Shown piece after piece: positions 1 through 5,888 of a stretch of 18,107 nucleotides of DNA. Under the pieces are notes generated by a model. That model had not been told where the DNA came from. It saw nothing but the letters and a program-made list of their open reading frames with translations, and made no database searches. Each line of letters starts with the position of its first letter. Within the stretch, counting starts at the first letter, position 1. The translations under genes and the position numbers were made by a program. The stretch comes from Verrucomicrobia bacterium UBA1629 (GTDB lineage: Bacteria > Verrucomicrobiota > Kiritimatiellia > RFP12 > UBA1067), in assembly GCA_002321305.1 (NCBI GenBank), contig DCMF01000053.1, positions 1 through 18,107 of the forward strand. The letters run 5' to 3'.

Positions 1-170
1 GATGTCAGGCAGGCGTCGCACACGGGAATTTGGCCCACTTATAAAGATCTAGGTGATTTTCAACTGCTTTTTAGGCTAATCTCCAACAGGGCCGAAGTCG
101 AGATCAGGAGAAGTCGCCGAACGAAAGTGGGAAAAACAGCAGAACGAAACATGGAAAAATAGCCGAACGG
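1..170. other. Intergenic leader with 23-bp imperfect tandem repeat
   Basis: No reading frame here looks like a gene; all frames are broken by stops. Positions 115-137 and 138-160 are two imperfect copies of a 23-base unit (core GAACGAAA followed by GG and AAAAA), and a partial third unit starts at 161. The 23-base period is not a multiple of three, which argues against a coding repeat. The function is unknown. It lies immediately upstream of the ATPase promoter. Confidence 0.5.
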
Positions 171-171
171 A

Positions 172-201
172 TTGACCGTCAAAGCAGGATTTTGGTATAA
201 T
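172..201 (+). promoter_or_regulatory. Sigma70-type promoter of the DUF4143 ATPase gene
   Basis: A -35 TTGACC at 172-177 is separated by 18 bases from a perfect TATAAT at 196-201, and TGG directly before the -10 gives an extended -10. Transcription would begin near 208, only a few bases before the ATG at 211. The message would therefore be leaderless or nearly so. This promoter overlaps the longer possible reading frame starting at 172, which is why the downstream start is preferred. Confidence 0.75.
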
Positions 202-210
202 CTGCCCGTC

Positions 211-1488
211 ATGGCAAAATATCGCAGACGGATCGCAGATGGTATCCTTGACTATAAACTCTCGGCAATGGGAGCGGTTTTAGTGGAGGGCGCCAAATGG
301 TGCGGCAAGACGACGACATGTGAACAGCACGCGAAAAGCGTCTTGTACATGGCCGATCCGTCAATGCGCGACCAGAACCTAAAGCGGGCGGAAATAGACG
401 TCTATTCCCTGCTCGAGGGGGCGAAGCCTCGGCTCATCGACGAGTGGCAGGATGCGCCGAAGCTGTGGGACGCGATCCGTTTCTCGGTCGACCACGGACG
501 CGAGGGCTGTGGGCAGTTCATCCTGACGGGAAGTGCCGTGCCGCCCCGACTGGGCGAAATCTCCCATACGGGAACCGGGCGCTTCGCGCGAATCAGGATG
601 CGCCCCATGAGCCTGTGGGAGTCCGGGGAGTCTTCGGGAGAAGTTTCTCTCGGCGCCCTGTTTGAAGGGAACGGCCCGAAGACGGCATCAGGAATCAACC
701 TGACGGTGGATGACCTCGCCTTTGTCGCCTGTCGCGGCGGATGGCCGCAATCGGTCGAGCGCAAGGGCGAACGCGCCCTGATTGCGGCACGGGAATACGT
801 CGAGGGCGTTATCGAGAGCGACATCACGCGGGCGGACGGGATTCCGCGGGACCCGGATCGCGTTCGCCGGCTGATGCGCTCCTGCGCACGACTGCAGGGA
901 ACGCAATCCAATCTCGCGGCCGTCCGAAAGGACATGCAGGCCAACGACGTGCGGACGCTGGATGAGGGCACGATCCACTCGTATGTCACGGCCCTGAAAA
1001 GGATCTTCGTCATCGAGGACCTCTCGGCCTGGTGCCCTGACTTGCGGTCGAAAGGCGCGATTCGCACGACAGACACGCGCTACTTCGTCGATCCGTCGAT
1101 TGCGGCGGCATCACTGGGAATCGGGCCGGGAGACCTTAAGAACGACGTCCGCAGCCTCGGGTTCTTCTTCGAGGCCCTGGCGATTCGCGATCTCAAGGTC
1201 TACATGGATGCCTTGCGCGGGCATGTGGAACGCTATCACGACAAGACGGGACTTGAATGCGACGCCGTCCTCCATCTTGGAGACGGGAAATACGCGCTGG
1301 TGGAGATCAAACTTGGCGGAGAGACCTTGACCCGCGAGGGGATCGCCACCCTTCACAAGCTCAGGGGGCTGATCTCCTCAAAGGGCCTTAAGGCGCCGGC
1401 ATTCATGATGGTGCTGACGGGAACGGGGTCGTTCGCCTATGAAGAGGACGGCGTTCTCGTCTGCCCTCTCTCGGCACTGCGGCCCTAA
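211..1488 (+). CDS. AAA family ATPase with DUF4143 and nuclease-like C-terminus
   Basis: This 425-residue protein belongs to the AAA_14/DUF4143 family of P-loop proteins, which are common in accessory regions and whose cellular role is poorly known. A Walker A motif GAKWCGKTT lies at residues 27-35, a Walker B-like RLIDEWQD at 74-81, and a sensor-like ILTGSA near 104-109. The DUF4143 part follows. The C-terminus holds a PD-(D/E)xK-like pattern (D351 ... E365-I-K367), as is usual for the family. The length is normal. The ATG at 211 is chosen because the upstream in-frame start at 172 lies inside the promoter. There is no obvious ribosome binding site, in keeping with a leaderless message. It is a single-gene unit, convergent with the minus-strand cassette that ends at 1548. 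Confidence 0.9.
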   Translation: MAKYRRRIADGILDYKLSAMGAVLVEGAKWCGKTTTCEQHAKSVLYMADPSMRDQNLKRAEIDVYSLLEGAKPRLIDEWQDAPKLWDAIRFSVDHGREGCGQFILTGSAVPPRLGEISHTGTGRFARIRMRPMSLWESGESSGEVSLGALFEGNGPKTASGINLTVDDLAFVACRGGWPQSVERKGERALIAAREYVEGVIESDITRADGIPRDPDRVRRLMRSCARLQGTQSNLAAVRKDMQANDVRTLDEGTIHSYVTALKRIFVIEDLSAWCPDLRSKGAIRTTDTRYFVDPSIAAASLGIGPGDLKNDVRSLGFFFEALAIRDLKVYMDALRGHVERYHDKTGLECDAVLHLGDGKYALVEIKLGGETLTREGIATLHKLRGLISSKGLKAPAFMMVLTGTGSFAYEEDGVLVCPLSALRP

Positions 1489-1547
1489 GATTGACGTCCA
1501 GCCGGATTTTGCCAAGGTGCAGACCTGAAGATGGCGATCCCTCCCTC

Positions 1548-2333
1548 CTACCGTCCCTTCTTCGGGTCGAACTCGATTTTCATCGGCCTCGACGGGATGG
1601 CGTGGACCCTCTCCCAGATCGCCCGCTGGATCTCGTTCGTCGGCGCCGGCGCCCAGCCCTCCTCGCACGCCGTGCGGTATGGGACGTGAACCATTGGCGT
1701 GACGCCAAGTCCCCTCAGGTAGCTCGGCATGCGCGCGAAGACCTCCGCCGGAGGCATCTCGTCCGTCACGGCATCGAGCCCCTTGGCCGCAGTCACGGAA
1801 GTCATCAGCGAGTTCGGGAAAGCCGAATTGGCCGCGCCCGTCAGGTAGGCAAGGCCGCGCGCGATCTCGCATCGGACGCGCCGTCTCGCGGCGGCATCCG
1901 TCGCGGCGTCCGCCGCGAGCCCTGCCACATTCACGGTCGCCCAACGCTCTTCGGGCGCGACAAGGAGCGGCGGCAGCTGCGGGTCGTCCGTCAGGAACAG
2001 GATGGCCTGCGCGCCCGTCTTCTCGCGGAGCGCAGAAGCGTTCCGGAGGCTTGGCCTCTCGGTCTCGGCTTGCTCGATGCGGATCCTAATGTTCTTCTTG
2101 TAACTGTCGATGACGGTCTCAGCCTCTGCACCATAGGGAGTTCCCGCGTTCGCGACGACCACATAGCCCCGATAGGAGTCCGGACGTTGGACGAGTCCGC
2201 CGAACTGGCGCATCTGCACCCTTCGGATGAGTTCGCTCCGCTTGGGCTTCCCCTCGCCTCCGCCATCCGCCGCCAAGCATGCGGCGACGAGGAGTGAGGA
2301 TGCCAGTAAGAGTATGTCTCTCATGGGTCTCAT
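1548..2333 (-). CDS. Exported APAPTN-tail protein, probable lipoprotein (cassette 1)
   Basis: This protein of up to 261 residues belongs to a family with three members in this window (others at 6668-7426 and 15204-15989). The N-terminus is a lipoprotein-like signal: a basic start, a hydrophobic run, and a lipobox VAAC near residues 16-19. The middle alternates strands and helices and is poorly conserved between copies. The last ~45 residues are nearly invariant: TAC, GWAPAPTN, then Q-AIW--VHA and the end IEFDPKKGR. I do not recognise the family. The order of secondary structure loosely recalls archaemetzincin-type zincins, but the metal-binding HExxH is absent, so this is a weak suggestion. 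It is the last gene of cassette 1, 33 bases after the membrane protein gene. The start may be residue 1 or residue 4; neither has a strong ribosome binding site. Confidence 0.85.
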   Translation of the reverse strand: MRPMRDILLLASSLLVAACLAADGGGEGKPKRSELIRRVQMRQFGGLVQRPDSYRGYVVVANAGTPYGAEAETVIDSYKKNIRIRIEQAETERPSLRNASALREKTGAQAILFLTDDPQLPPLLVAPEERWATVNVAGLAADAATDAAARRRVRCEIARGLAYLTGAANSAFPNSLMTSVTAAKGLDAVTDEMPPAEVFARMPSYLRGLGVTPMVHVPYRTACEEGWAPAPTNEIQRAIWERVHAIPSRPMKIEFDPKKGR

Positions 2334-2366
2334 TTCTTTTCAGATGTTGTCGTATGGTGAAGAGGG

Positions 2367-3260
2367 CTATCTGCGGCGCAGTCCGCGCATGACGGCACGC
2401 GGCAGGGCGAGCGGAGGAAGCCCCTCGCGCCTCAGCATCTCGTTTGCCGCCTTCGTGAAGTCCTCGACGTCCCGGTCCGTGAATCTCTCGGCATCCGCGC
2501 TGATCTCGTGCAGTTGCGCCTGCAGCTCGTGCCGGTATCGGGCGAGGCGGCGGAACTCGTCCATCGTCTCGTTCATGATTCTCGCTACGTCCTCGCCCGC
2601 CTCCATGCGCCTCGCGAGATCCTCCTTCGTCTCCTGCACCGCTTCCTTCAGCGCGCGCGTGCGGGCGTCGTCCGTGTCGAGGATCGCGACGGGCTCCTTC
2701 AGGCTTTCCCTGAAACTGCGGACGAACGCCTCGCCATAGGCGTAGTCGCCGATGACGGGCTCGCCGATCTTCATGTCGAGCAGCCACGAGAGGTGCTCCT
2801 CGGCGGCGTGCCTGAAGACCTTCGGCTGATGCGCGCCCAGCTCGATGGGCTTGGCGAGCGGGCGCTGCCCCGGCACGCGCAGCCCGCCCTCGTAGCGCAG
2901 GATGCCGCGTTCGTCACGGTTGGTCTTCAGGGGCTGCAGCCTTTCGGCCGTCTCGGCCCGTTCCCGGCCCGCCGGCGAGGGGCCTGTCCCCACGGCGGCG
3001 GGCTTCGCGGCGGGGACAGGCCCCGCAGGGGACGCAGAGGACGGACAGGACGCAGGGGACGGGCGAGGCGCCTGAGAACCTGCCGGCGAGTCGCCGCGCC
3101 CGCGCGCGGCCCACCACCACGCGCCCGCCGCCAGCGCGGCCAGCGCGAGCAGCGCGCCCCCGGAAACCGCGGCGCGCCGCGCGCGCGGTGACGGGGACAG
3201 GCCCCGCCGCGCAGGGCCGCGCCCGGCCCCGACTGTTCCGTCAGATCTGTTCCATGCCAT
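2367..3260 (-). CDS. Single-pass membrane protein with MAWNR head (cassette 1)
   Basis: This 297-residue protein starts MAWNR, followed by a basic, proline-rich cytoplasmic stretch and one transmembrane helix at about residues 30-51. A low-complexity Ala/Pro/Ser linker covers about 52-105, and a charged helical, probably coiled-coil domain covers about 165-290. Paralogs lie at 7426-8256 (same MAWNR head), 5889-6671 and 14244-15176 (different head). Shared features are the motif F--SLK-P--I-D and a helix with a G-D/S---I pattern. I do not recognise a named family. The linker is encoded partly by copies of a GGGGACAGGCCCC element (2979-2991, 3012-3024), with a further copy at 3193-3205 in the N-terminal coding region. 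A G-rich Shine-Dalgarno lies about 9 bases before the ATG. It follows a hairpin after the PEP-CTERM gene and precedes the exported protein gene. Confidence 0.85.
   Translation of the reverse strand: MAWNRSDGTVGAGRGPARRGLSPSPRARRAAVSGGALLALAALAAGAWWWAARGRGDSPAGSQAPRPSPASCPSSASPAGPVPAAKPAAVGTGPSPAGRERAETAERLQPLKTNRDERGILRYEGGLRVPGQRPLAKPIELGAHQPKVFRHAAEEHLSWLLDMKIGEPVIGDYAYGEAFVRSFRESLKEPVAILDTDDARTRALKEAVQETKEDLARRMEAGEDVARIMNETMDEFRRLARYRHELQAQLHEISADAERFTDRDVEDFTKAANEMLRREGLPPLALPRAVMRGLRRR
2979..3024. repeat. Inverted pair of 13-bp GGGGACAGGCCCC elements inside a gene
   Basis: GGGGCCTGTCCCC at 2979-2991 and its exact reverse complement GGGGACAGGCCCC at 3012-3024 can form a 13-bp stem with a 20-base loop. 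A third copy in the second orientation is at 3193-3205. All three lie in the coding sequence of the membrane protein, two of them in its low-complexity linker. They look like a REP-type short dispersed element that has been tolerated in a linker. Confidence 0.7.
3193..3205 (+). repeat. Third copy of the GGGGACAGGCCCC element
   Basis: The sequence is identical to the copy at 3012-3024 and lies in the N-terminal coding region of the membrane protein gene. The surrounding DNA is very GC-rich, but an exact 13-base match in the same orientation is unlikely by chance. Confidence 0.6.
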
Positions 3261-3290
3261 GTCCTGAAGCCCCCCTGAATGCGCAGCGCC

Positions 3291-3339
3291 CTGCGCGTCC
3301 CTTGCTCGTCTTCTGCGTCTTTTTTGTCCTCTGCGTCCT
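3291..3339. repeat. Short degenerate TCTGCGTCCT-like repeats
   Basis: Three spaced units, at 3291-3300, 3312-3321 and 3330-3339, follow the pattern (T/C)CTGCG(C/T)GTC or TCTGCGTC(C/T)T. They lie in the 144-base gap between the PEP-CTERM gene and the membrane protein gene. Similar GACGCAG strings occur inside the membrane gene linker around 3030-3055. No function is evident. Confidence 0.4.
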
Positions 3340-3350
3340 GCTCCCCATGC

Positions 3351-3383
3351 GAAAGCCCGCCCGCACGTGCGGACGGGCTTTCG
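3351..3383 (-). terminator. Hairpin after the PEP-CTERM gene of cassette 1
   Basis: The arms GAAAGCCCG and CGGGCTTTC extend through CCGCAC/GTGCGG into a nearly perfect stem of about 15 pairs. It lies 22 bases beyond the PEP-CTERM stop. There is no strong T-run on the minus strand after the stem, so it may be a partial terminator, an attenuator or an mRNA-stabilising hairpin between the surface-protein half and the membrane half of the operon. Confidence 0.6.
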
Positions 3384-3404
3384 TTTCAGGTTGCGCCAAG
3401 CCGC

Positions 3405-3986
3405 TTACCTCTGCTTGCGCCTGAGCGCGAGGCCCGCGATGCCGAGCAGCATCAGAAGCCCGCTCGTCGGCTCCGGGACGGCCGACCAGCCGCCGGTCGA
3501 CGTGCCGGTGTCCTGCCCAAGGAAATAGGTGCCGAGGTTCATCAACGAAAGCCCCGACTCCGCGCCGACCGTGCCCGTCGCGACGTTCGCGATGTAGAAG
3601 TCCTTGTCGAGCGCGTCGTCGTGGTAGGTGTAGATGATCGCCCCGTAGACCGTGTCGCCGACGGCGGCCTCGGTTGTCAGGGCCAATGCGCTCGACAGTG
3701 TCTTGGTCTTGCCGTCTTGGGCCGCCGTCCCGAGCTTCCCTTTCGTGTAGGCATCGTACACCGACTTCATGTTGCCGTTGGCGTTGTAGTCAGCGAGGAA
3801 GCCGTCGTACTCGCTCGCCGTGAGCGTGAACAGGTAGCCCGTCGCCGCGCTCTTGATGGCCGTGGTCGAGAATCCGCCCTCGGCGCTTGCCGCCGTGAAC
3901 AGCTTGGCGGAGTCCCACTTGACCGTGGCCGCCTGGGTTGCGACAGCCGCGCCGATGACGGCGGCTGCCAGGATGAGTTTCTTCAT
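3405..3986 (-). CDS. PEP-CTERM sorting domain protein (cassette 1)
   Basis: This 193-residue exported surface protein has a Sec signal peptide at residues 1-19 (MKKLILAAAVIGAAVATQA). The mature part of about 145 residues is beta-rich and rich in Thr/Ala/Gly. The C-terminal sorting signal is VPEPTSGLL, then a hydrophobic helix and RRKQR. In the PEP-CTERM system this tail is recognised by an exosortase, and the protein is linked to exopolysaccharide or the outer surface; no exosortase lies in this window. The ATG at 3986 is chosen because AAGGA lies about 9 bases upstream and the protein then starts MKK, as in the paralog at 13674. Two in-frame ATGs lie upstream (3992 and 4013). It follows the VVGY gene by about 70 bases and precedes a hairpin and the membrane protein gene. 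Confidence 0.93.
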   Translation of the reverse strand: MKKLILAAAVIGAAVATQAATVKWDSAKLFTAASAEGGFSTTAIKSAATGYLFTLTASEYDGFLADYNANGNMKSVYDAYTKGKLGTAAQDGKTKTLSSALALTTEAAVGDTVYGAIIYTYHDDALDKDFYIANVATGTVGAESGLSLMNLGTYFLGQDTGTSTGGWSAVPEPTSGLLMLLGIAGLALRRKQR

Positions 3987-4057
3987 TGTCATGTTTCCTT
4001 TCTGGTTTTGCATGGCACACGTTGCGCCACACGAAATTCAGCGCCGCAGGCATTCCC

Positions 4058-4813
4058 TTACAGGGCCGACGGAATCGTGATCGTCGTCGAGGCCGTGCCC
4101 ACGAGGACGACGAACGCCTCGCCCGCCTTGACGGGAATCGCGTTCTTGCAGTAATCCGAAAGCGTATCCAGCTTCGACTCGTCGTTCACGTCTTCCGTCA
4201 GGTACCAGCCAGGGGTGCAGCCGGCCTCGGCGGCGAGATCCTTGCCCACATACGTGTACGCCTTGTCGACCGCGCCGTTGGCGAGCAGGGTCTTCACTTC
4301 GTCTGAACCCGCCATCCAGTCGTCGCTCGCCGTGATGTCGCCGAGCGTGATGTCCACGGGAGAGACGTTGCCCGTGATGTTGTAGTGGCCACTGCCATTC
4401 AACTTGATCGGCTGGTCGACCGCGAGGACTTCGCCCGCGTAGGTGAGCGTCGTCGAAGCCGAGCCGACGAGGACGAGCAGGCCGTTGCCGAGCGGCAGCG
4501 GGTCGCTGTTCTTGCAGTAGTCCGAAAGCGTATCCAGCTTCGACTCGTCGTTCACGTCTTCCGTCAGGTACCAGCCAGGGGTGCAGCCGGCCTCGGCGGC
4601 GAGATCCTTGCCCACATACGTGTACGCCTTGTCGACCGCGCCGTTGGCGAGCAGGGTCTTCACTTCGTCTGAACCCGCCATCCAGTCCGCGCTCGCGGCA
4701 ATGTCGCCGAGGATCATCTTATCGGCGTCCTTGCCCGCCGCCCTGAACGTCGCGACCGCAAGGTTATAGGCCCCGCTGCCCTTGAGCTCCTTATTCTGAT
4801 AGCCGACAACGTT
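4058..4813 (-). CDS. VVGY tandem-repeat protein without a clear start (cassette 1)
   Basis: The frame is open from 4903, just after a TAG, to the TAA at 4058-4060. The recognisable protein begins NVVGYQNKEL at 4813. It contains two repeats of about 120 residues, each with DWMAGSDEVKTLL, GCTPGWYLTED and a closing -LVGSAST- or -LVGTAST- strand. NVVGY is typically met just after a signal peptide in PVC-group secreted repeat proteins, yet no signal peptide and no ATG, GTG or TTG precede it in frame. The first ATG is internal, at 4717. The gene may be a silent or truncated copy, or may use an unusual start. A hairpin (4815-4834) lies directly upstream of NVVGY. It has no recognisable promoter. A PEP-CTERM gene follows. 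Similar proteins are at 12876-13625 and 17197-17931. Confidence 0.7.
   Translation of the reverse strand, partial: NVVGYQNKELKGSGAYNLAVATFRAAGKDADKMILGDIAASADWMAGSDEVKTLLANGAVDKAYTYVGKDLAAEAGCTPGWYLTEDVNDESKLDTLSDYCKNSDPLPLGNGLLVLVGSASTTLTYAGEVLAVDQPIKLNGSGHYNITGNVSPVDITLGDITASDDWMAGSDEVKTLLANGAVDKAYTYVGKDLAAEAGCTPGWYLTEDVNDESKLDTLSDYCKNAIPVKAGEAFVVLVGTASTTITIPSAL
4142..4321. repeat. 180-bp internal duplication, copy 1
   Basis: By eye, this stretch matches 4508-4687 with a single difference, synonymous in an Asp codon (GAT versus GAC), over 180 bases. The flanking parts of the two protein repeats are clearly diverged. That pattern suggests a recent internal duplication or gene conversion within the VVGY gene. 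Confidence 0.9.
4508..4687. repeat. 180-bp internal duplication, copy 2
   Basis: Partner of 4142-4321, in direct orientation and 366 bases away (122 codons), so the frame is kept. The boundaries are sharp: identity stops within a few bases at each end. Confidence 0.9.
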
Positions 4814-4814
4814 C
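4799..4814 (-). repeat. GAACGTTGTCGGCTAT junction, copy B
   Basis: This 16-base sequence on the minus strand is identical to 12878-12893 on the plus strand, and 13 of its bases recur at 17217-17229. It encodes NVVGY in the first two places and CVVGY in the third. The same GTT and TAT codons are used in all three, although TAC dominates elsewhere in these genes. Confidence 0.6.
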
Positions 4815-4834
4815 GCGGGGTGCTTACGCCCCGC
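4815..4834 (-). promoter_or_regulatory. Hairpin directly before the VVGY frame (cassette 1)
   Basis: On the minus strand GCGGGG, an 8-base loop and CCCCGC form a 6-bp GC stem that ends 4 bases before GTTGTCGGCTAT. Comparable hairpins precede the two other VVGY frames at 12853-12870 and 17185-17203, although their sequences are unrelated. It could be a translation-control hairpin or part of a recombination site. Confidence 0.45.
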
Positions 4835-4926
4835 AAAGACGGGGAAACGCGCCTCCGCCCCGTGAAGCGGAAGTGCAGGGAAAGGCAGAAGAATTTCACA
4901 TGGCTACCACAGTCCAAGCCGCCTCA

Positions 4927-4956
4927 TTGACTTGCCGATAAGTAATGTGATACAAT
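4927..4956 (+). promoter_or_regulatory. Promoter of the AbrB-PIN toxin-antitoxin operon
   Basis: TTGACT at 4927-4932 and TACAAT at 4951-4956 are 18 bases apart, with TGA directly before the -10. The predicted transcript starts near 4963, giving a leader of about 25 bases that carries AAGGA at 4978-4982, five bases before the ATG. Autoregulation by the AbrB-type antitoxin is expected from the family. Confidence 0.75.
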
Positions 4957-4987
4957 GTGCGCATCTTACAGGTAAGAAAGGATTGGC

Positions 4988-5284
4988 ATGACAAAGGTAA
5001 TGACTACAAAAATGTCTTCAAAAGGGCAGGTTGTCCTTCCGGAGGCGTTGCGCCAGATGTACGGCTGGGAGTGCGGCACGGCATTCACCATCCTTGCGTA
5101 CAAGGGCTCGATAGTCATGCAGCCGCTGAAAACTCCTTCAGAGGATGAAATCGCGGCGGAGTTCGAGGCGGCGTTCAGGGAATCGCGTCGGCAGGCGGAG
5201 GCGGCGGGCATGACGCCGACGGACATTTCAAGTGCAATGTCCGATGTTCGCCGAGACAGGCTCACAAGGAAAGCAAGGGCGTGA
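4988..5284 (+). CDS. AbrB/MazE-type antitoxin
   Basis: This 98-residue DNA-binding antitoxin has a SpoVT-AbrB swapped-hairpin domain at residues 4-48: MTTKMSSKGQVVLPEALR, then GWECGTAF and a hydrophobic strand. The rest is an acidic/charged helical tail that in this family wraps the toxin. It would neutralise the PIN ribonuclease encoded immediately downstream and repress its own promoter. The ATG at 4988 has a good Shine-Dalgarno. Its TGA at 5282-5284 overlaps the GTG start of the toxin at 5281, so translation is coupled. The domain assignment is firm; the exact toxin target is unknown. Confidence 0.9.
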   Translation: MTKVMTTKMSSKGQVVLPEALRQMYGWECGTAFTILAYKGSIVMQPLKTPSEDEIAAEFEAAFRESRRQAEAAGMTPTDISSAMSDVRRDRLTRKARA

Positions 5285-5685
5285 GGGCTGTTCTCGACAC
5301 CAATGTCGTCATGAGTGCCATCTTCTTCGGCGGGATGCCGCTGAAGATCGTTCGCGCGGCGTTCTCCAAAAGGGTGCGGCTTGTGGCATCGAGAGCCGTC
5401 GTGTCAGAATACCGCGAGGTTGCGGAAAGGCTGCACGAGCAGTTCCCTTCCGTGAACTACCGCCGTCCGCTGTCCATTCTTGAAAGCAAACTGACAGTGG
5501 TGCGCCCCATGGCCCTTGGCGAGACCGTCTGCCGCGACCCCGACGACGACGCAGTTATAGCCTGTGCGCTCGGCGGCAAGGCAAAGGTGATTTGCAGCGG
5601 TGATGGCGATTTGCTCGCGCTTGACGGCTTTCGCGGACTTGAAATCATGGATCCTTCAGACTTCTGCGAAAGAATGGAGCTCTGA
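5281..5685 (+). CDS. PIN domain toxin (VapC-like ribonuclease)
   Basis: This 134-residue PIN-domain ribonuclease is of the type labelled putative toxin component, PIN family. The metal-binding acidic residues are visible: D6 in VLDTNVV, E43 in VVSEYREV, D86-D90 in CRDPDDDAV and D108/D110 in SGDGDLL. The length is usual for the family. It starts at GTG, overlapping the antitoxin stop by four bases (GTGA), a normal arrangement for these pairs. Such toxins cleave RNA to arrest growth when the antitoxin is degraded. A strong hairpin follows at 5709. Nothing suggests inactivation. Confidence 0.92.
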   Translation: MRAVLDTNVVMSAIFFGGMPLKIVRAAFSKRVRLVASRAVVSEYREVAERLHEQFPSVNYRRPLSILESKLTVVRPMALGETVCRDPDDDAVIACALGGKAKVICSGDGDLLALDGFRGLEIMDPSDFCERMEL

Positions 5686-5708
5686 CAACGCCCACAGATG
5701 ACGACAGG

Positions 5709-5737
5709 GAAGCCACCCTCATGCCGAGGGTGGCTTC
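5709..5737 (+). terminator. Terminator hairpin after the PIN toxin gene
   Basis: A perfect 12-bp stem, GAAGCCACCCTC with GAGGGTGGCTTC, encloses a 5-base loop 24 bases after the toxin stop. No long T-run follows, but stem length and placement fit a terminator. It may work from both sides. Confidence 0.75.
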
Positions 5738-5758
5738 TCGGCTTCCTGGCTTGGCGTC

Positions 5759-5887
5759 CGGACGAACTGCACCATTTTTGGCTCGCAAGAGGGAGAGTTC
5801 ACCGGCATCGTGCTGTATTCCGGCGAACACACCCTACTCTTCGGTGAGGACTTCTACGCCGTGCCGCTGGCGGCGCTTGGCGCCTGA
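5759..5887 (+). pseudogene. C-terminal remnant of a DUF4143-type ATPase
   Basis: The plus-strand frame ending in TGA at 5885-5887 reads RTNCTIFGSQEGEF, then GIVLYSGEHTLLFGEDFYAV and PLAALGA. The pattern of a GIVLY strand, a short turn, and a final AVPL-AL is how many DUF4143/AAA_14 proteins end. Nothing upstream in this frame continues the family; there is only the terminator hairpin. It is therefore best read as a stranded 3' end of a deleted gene, of a different subtype from the intact copy at 211-1488. It lies tail-to-tail against the membrane protein gene ending at 5889. Confidence is moderate because only about 40 residues remain. Confidence 0.5.
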
Positions 5888-5888
5888 G

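Noticed and set aside
3351..3383. Strong intrinsic terminator
   Set aside because: The stem is excellent, but no U-rich tail follows on the minus strand, so full termination is not claimed.
3279..4154. A 291-codon plus-strand frame
   Set aside because: It is antisense to the PEP-CTERM gene, which has a clear signal peptide, sorting tail and ribosome binding site.
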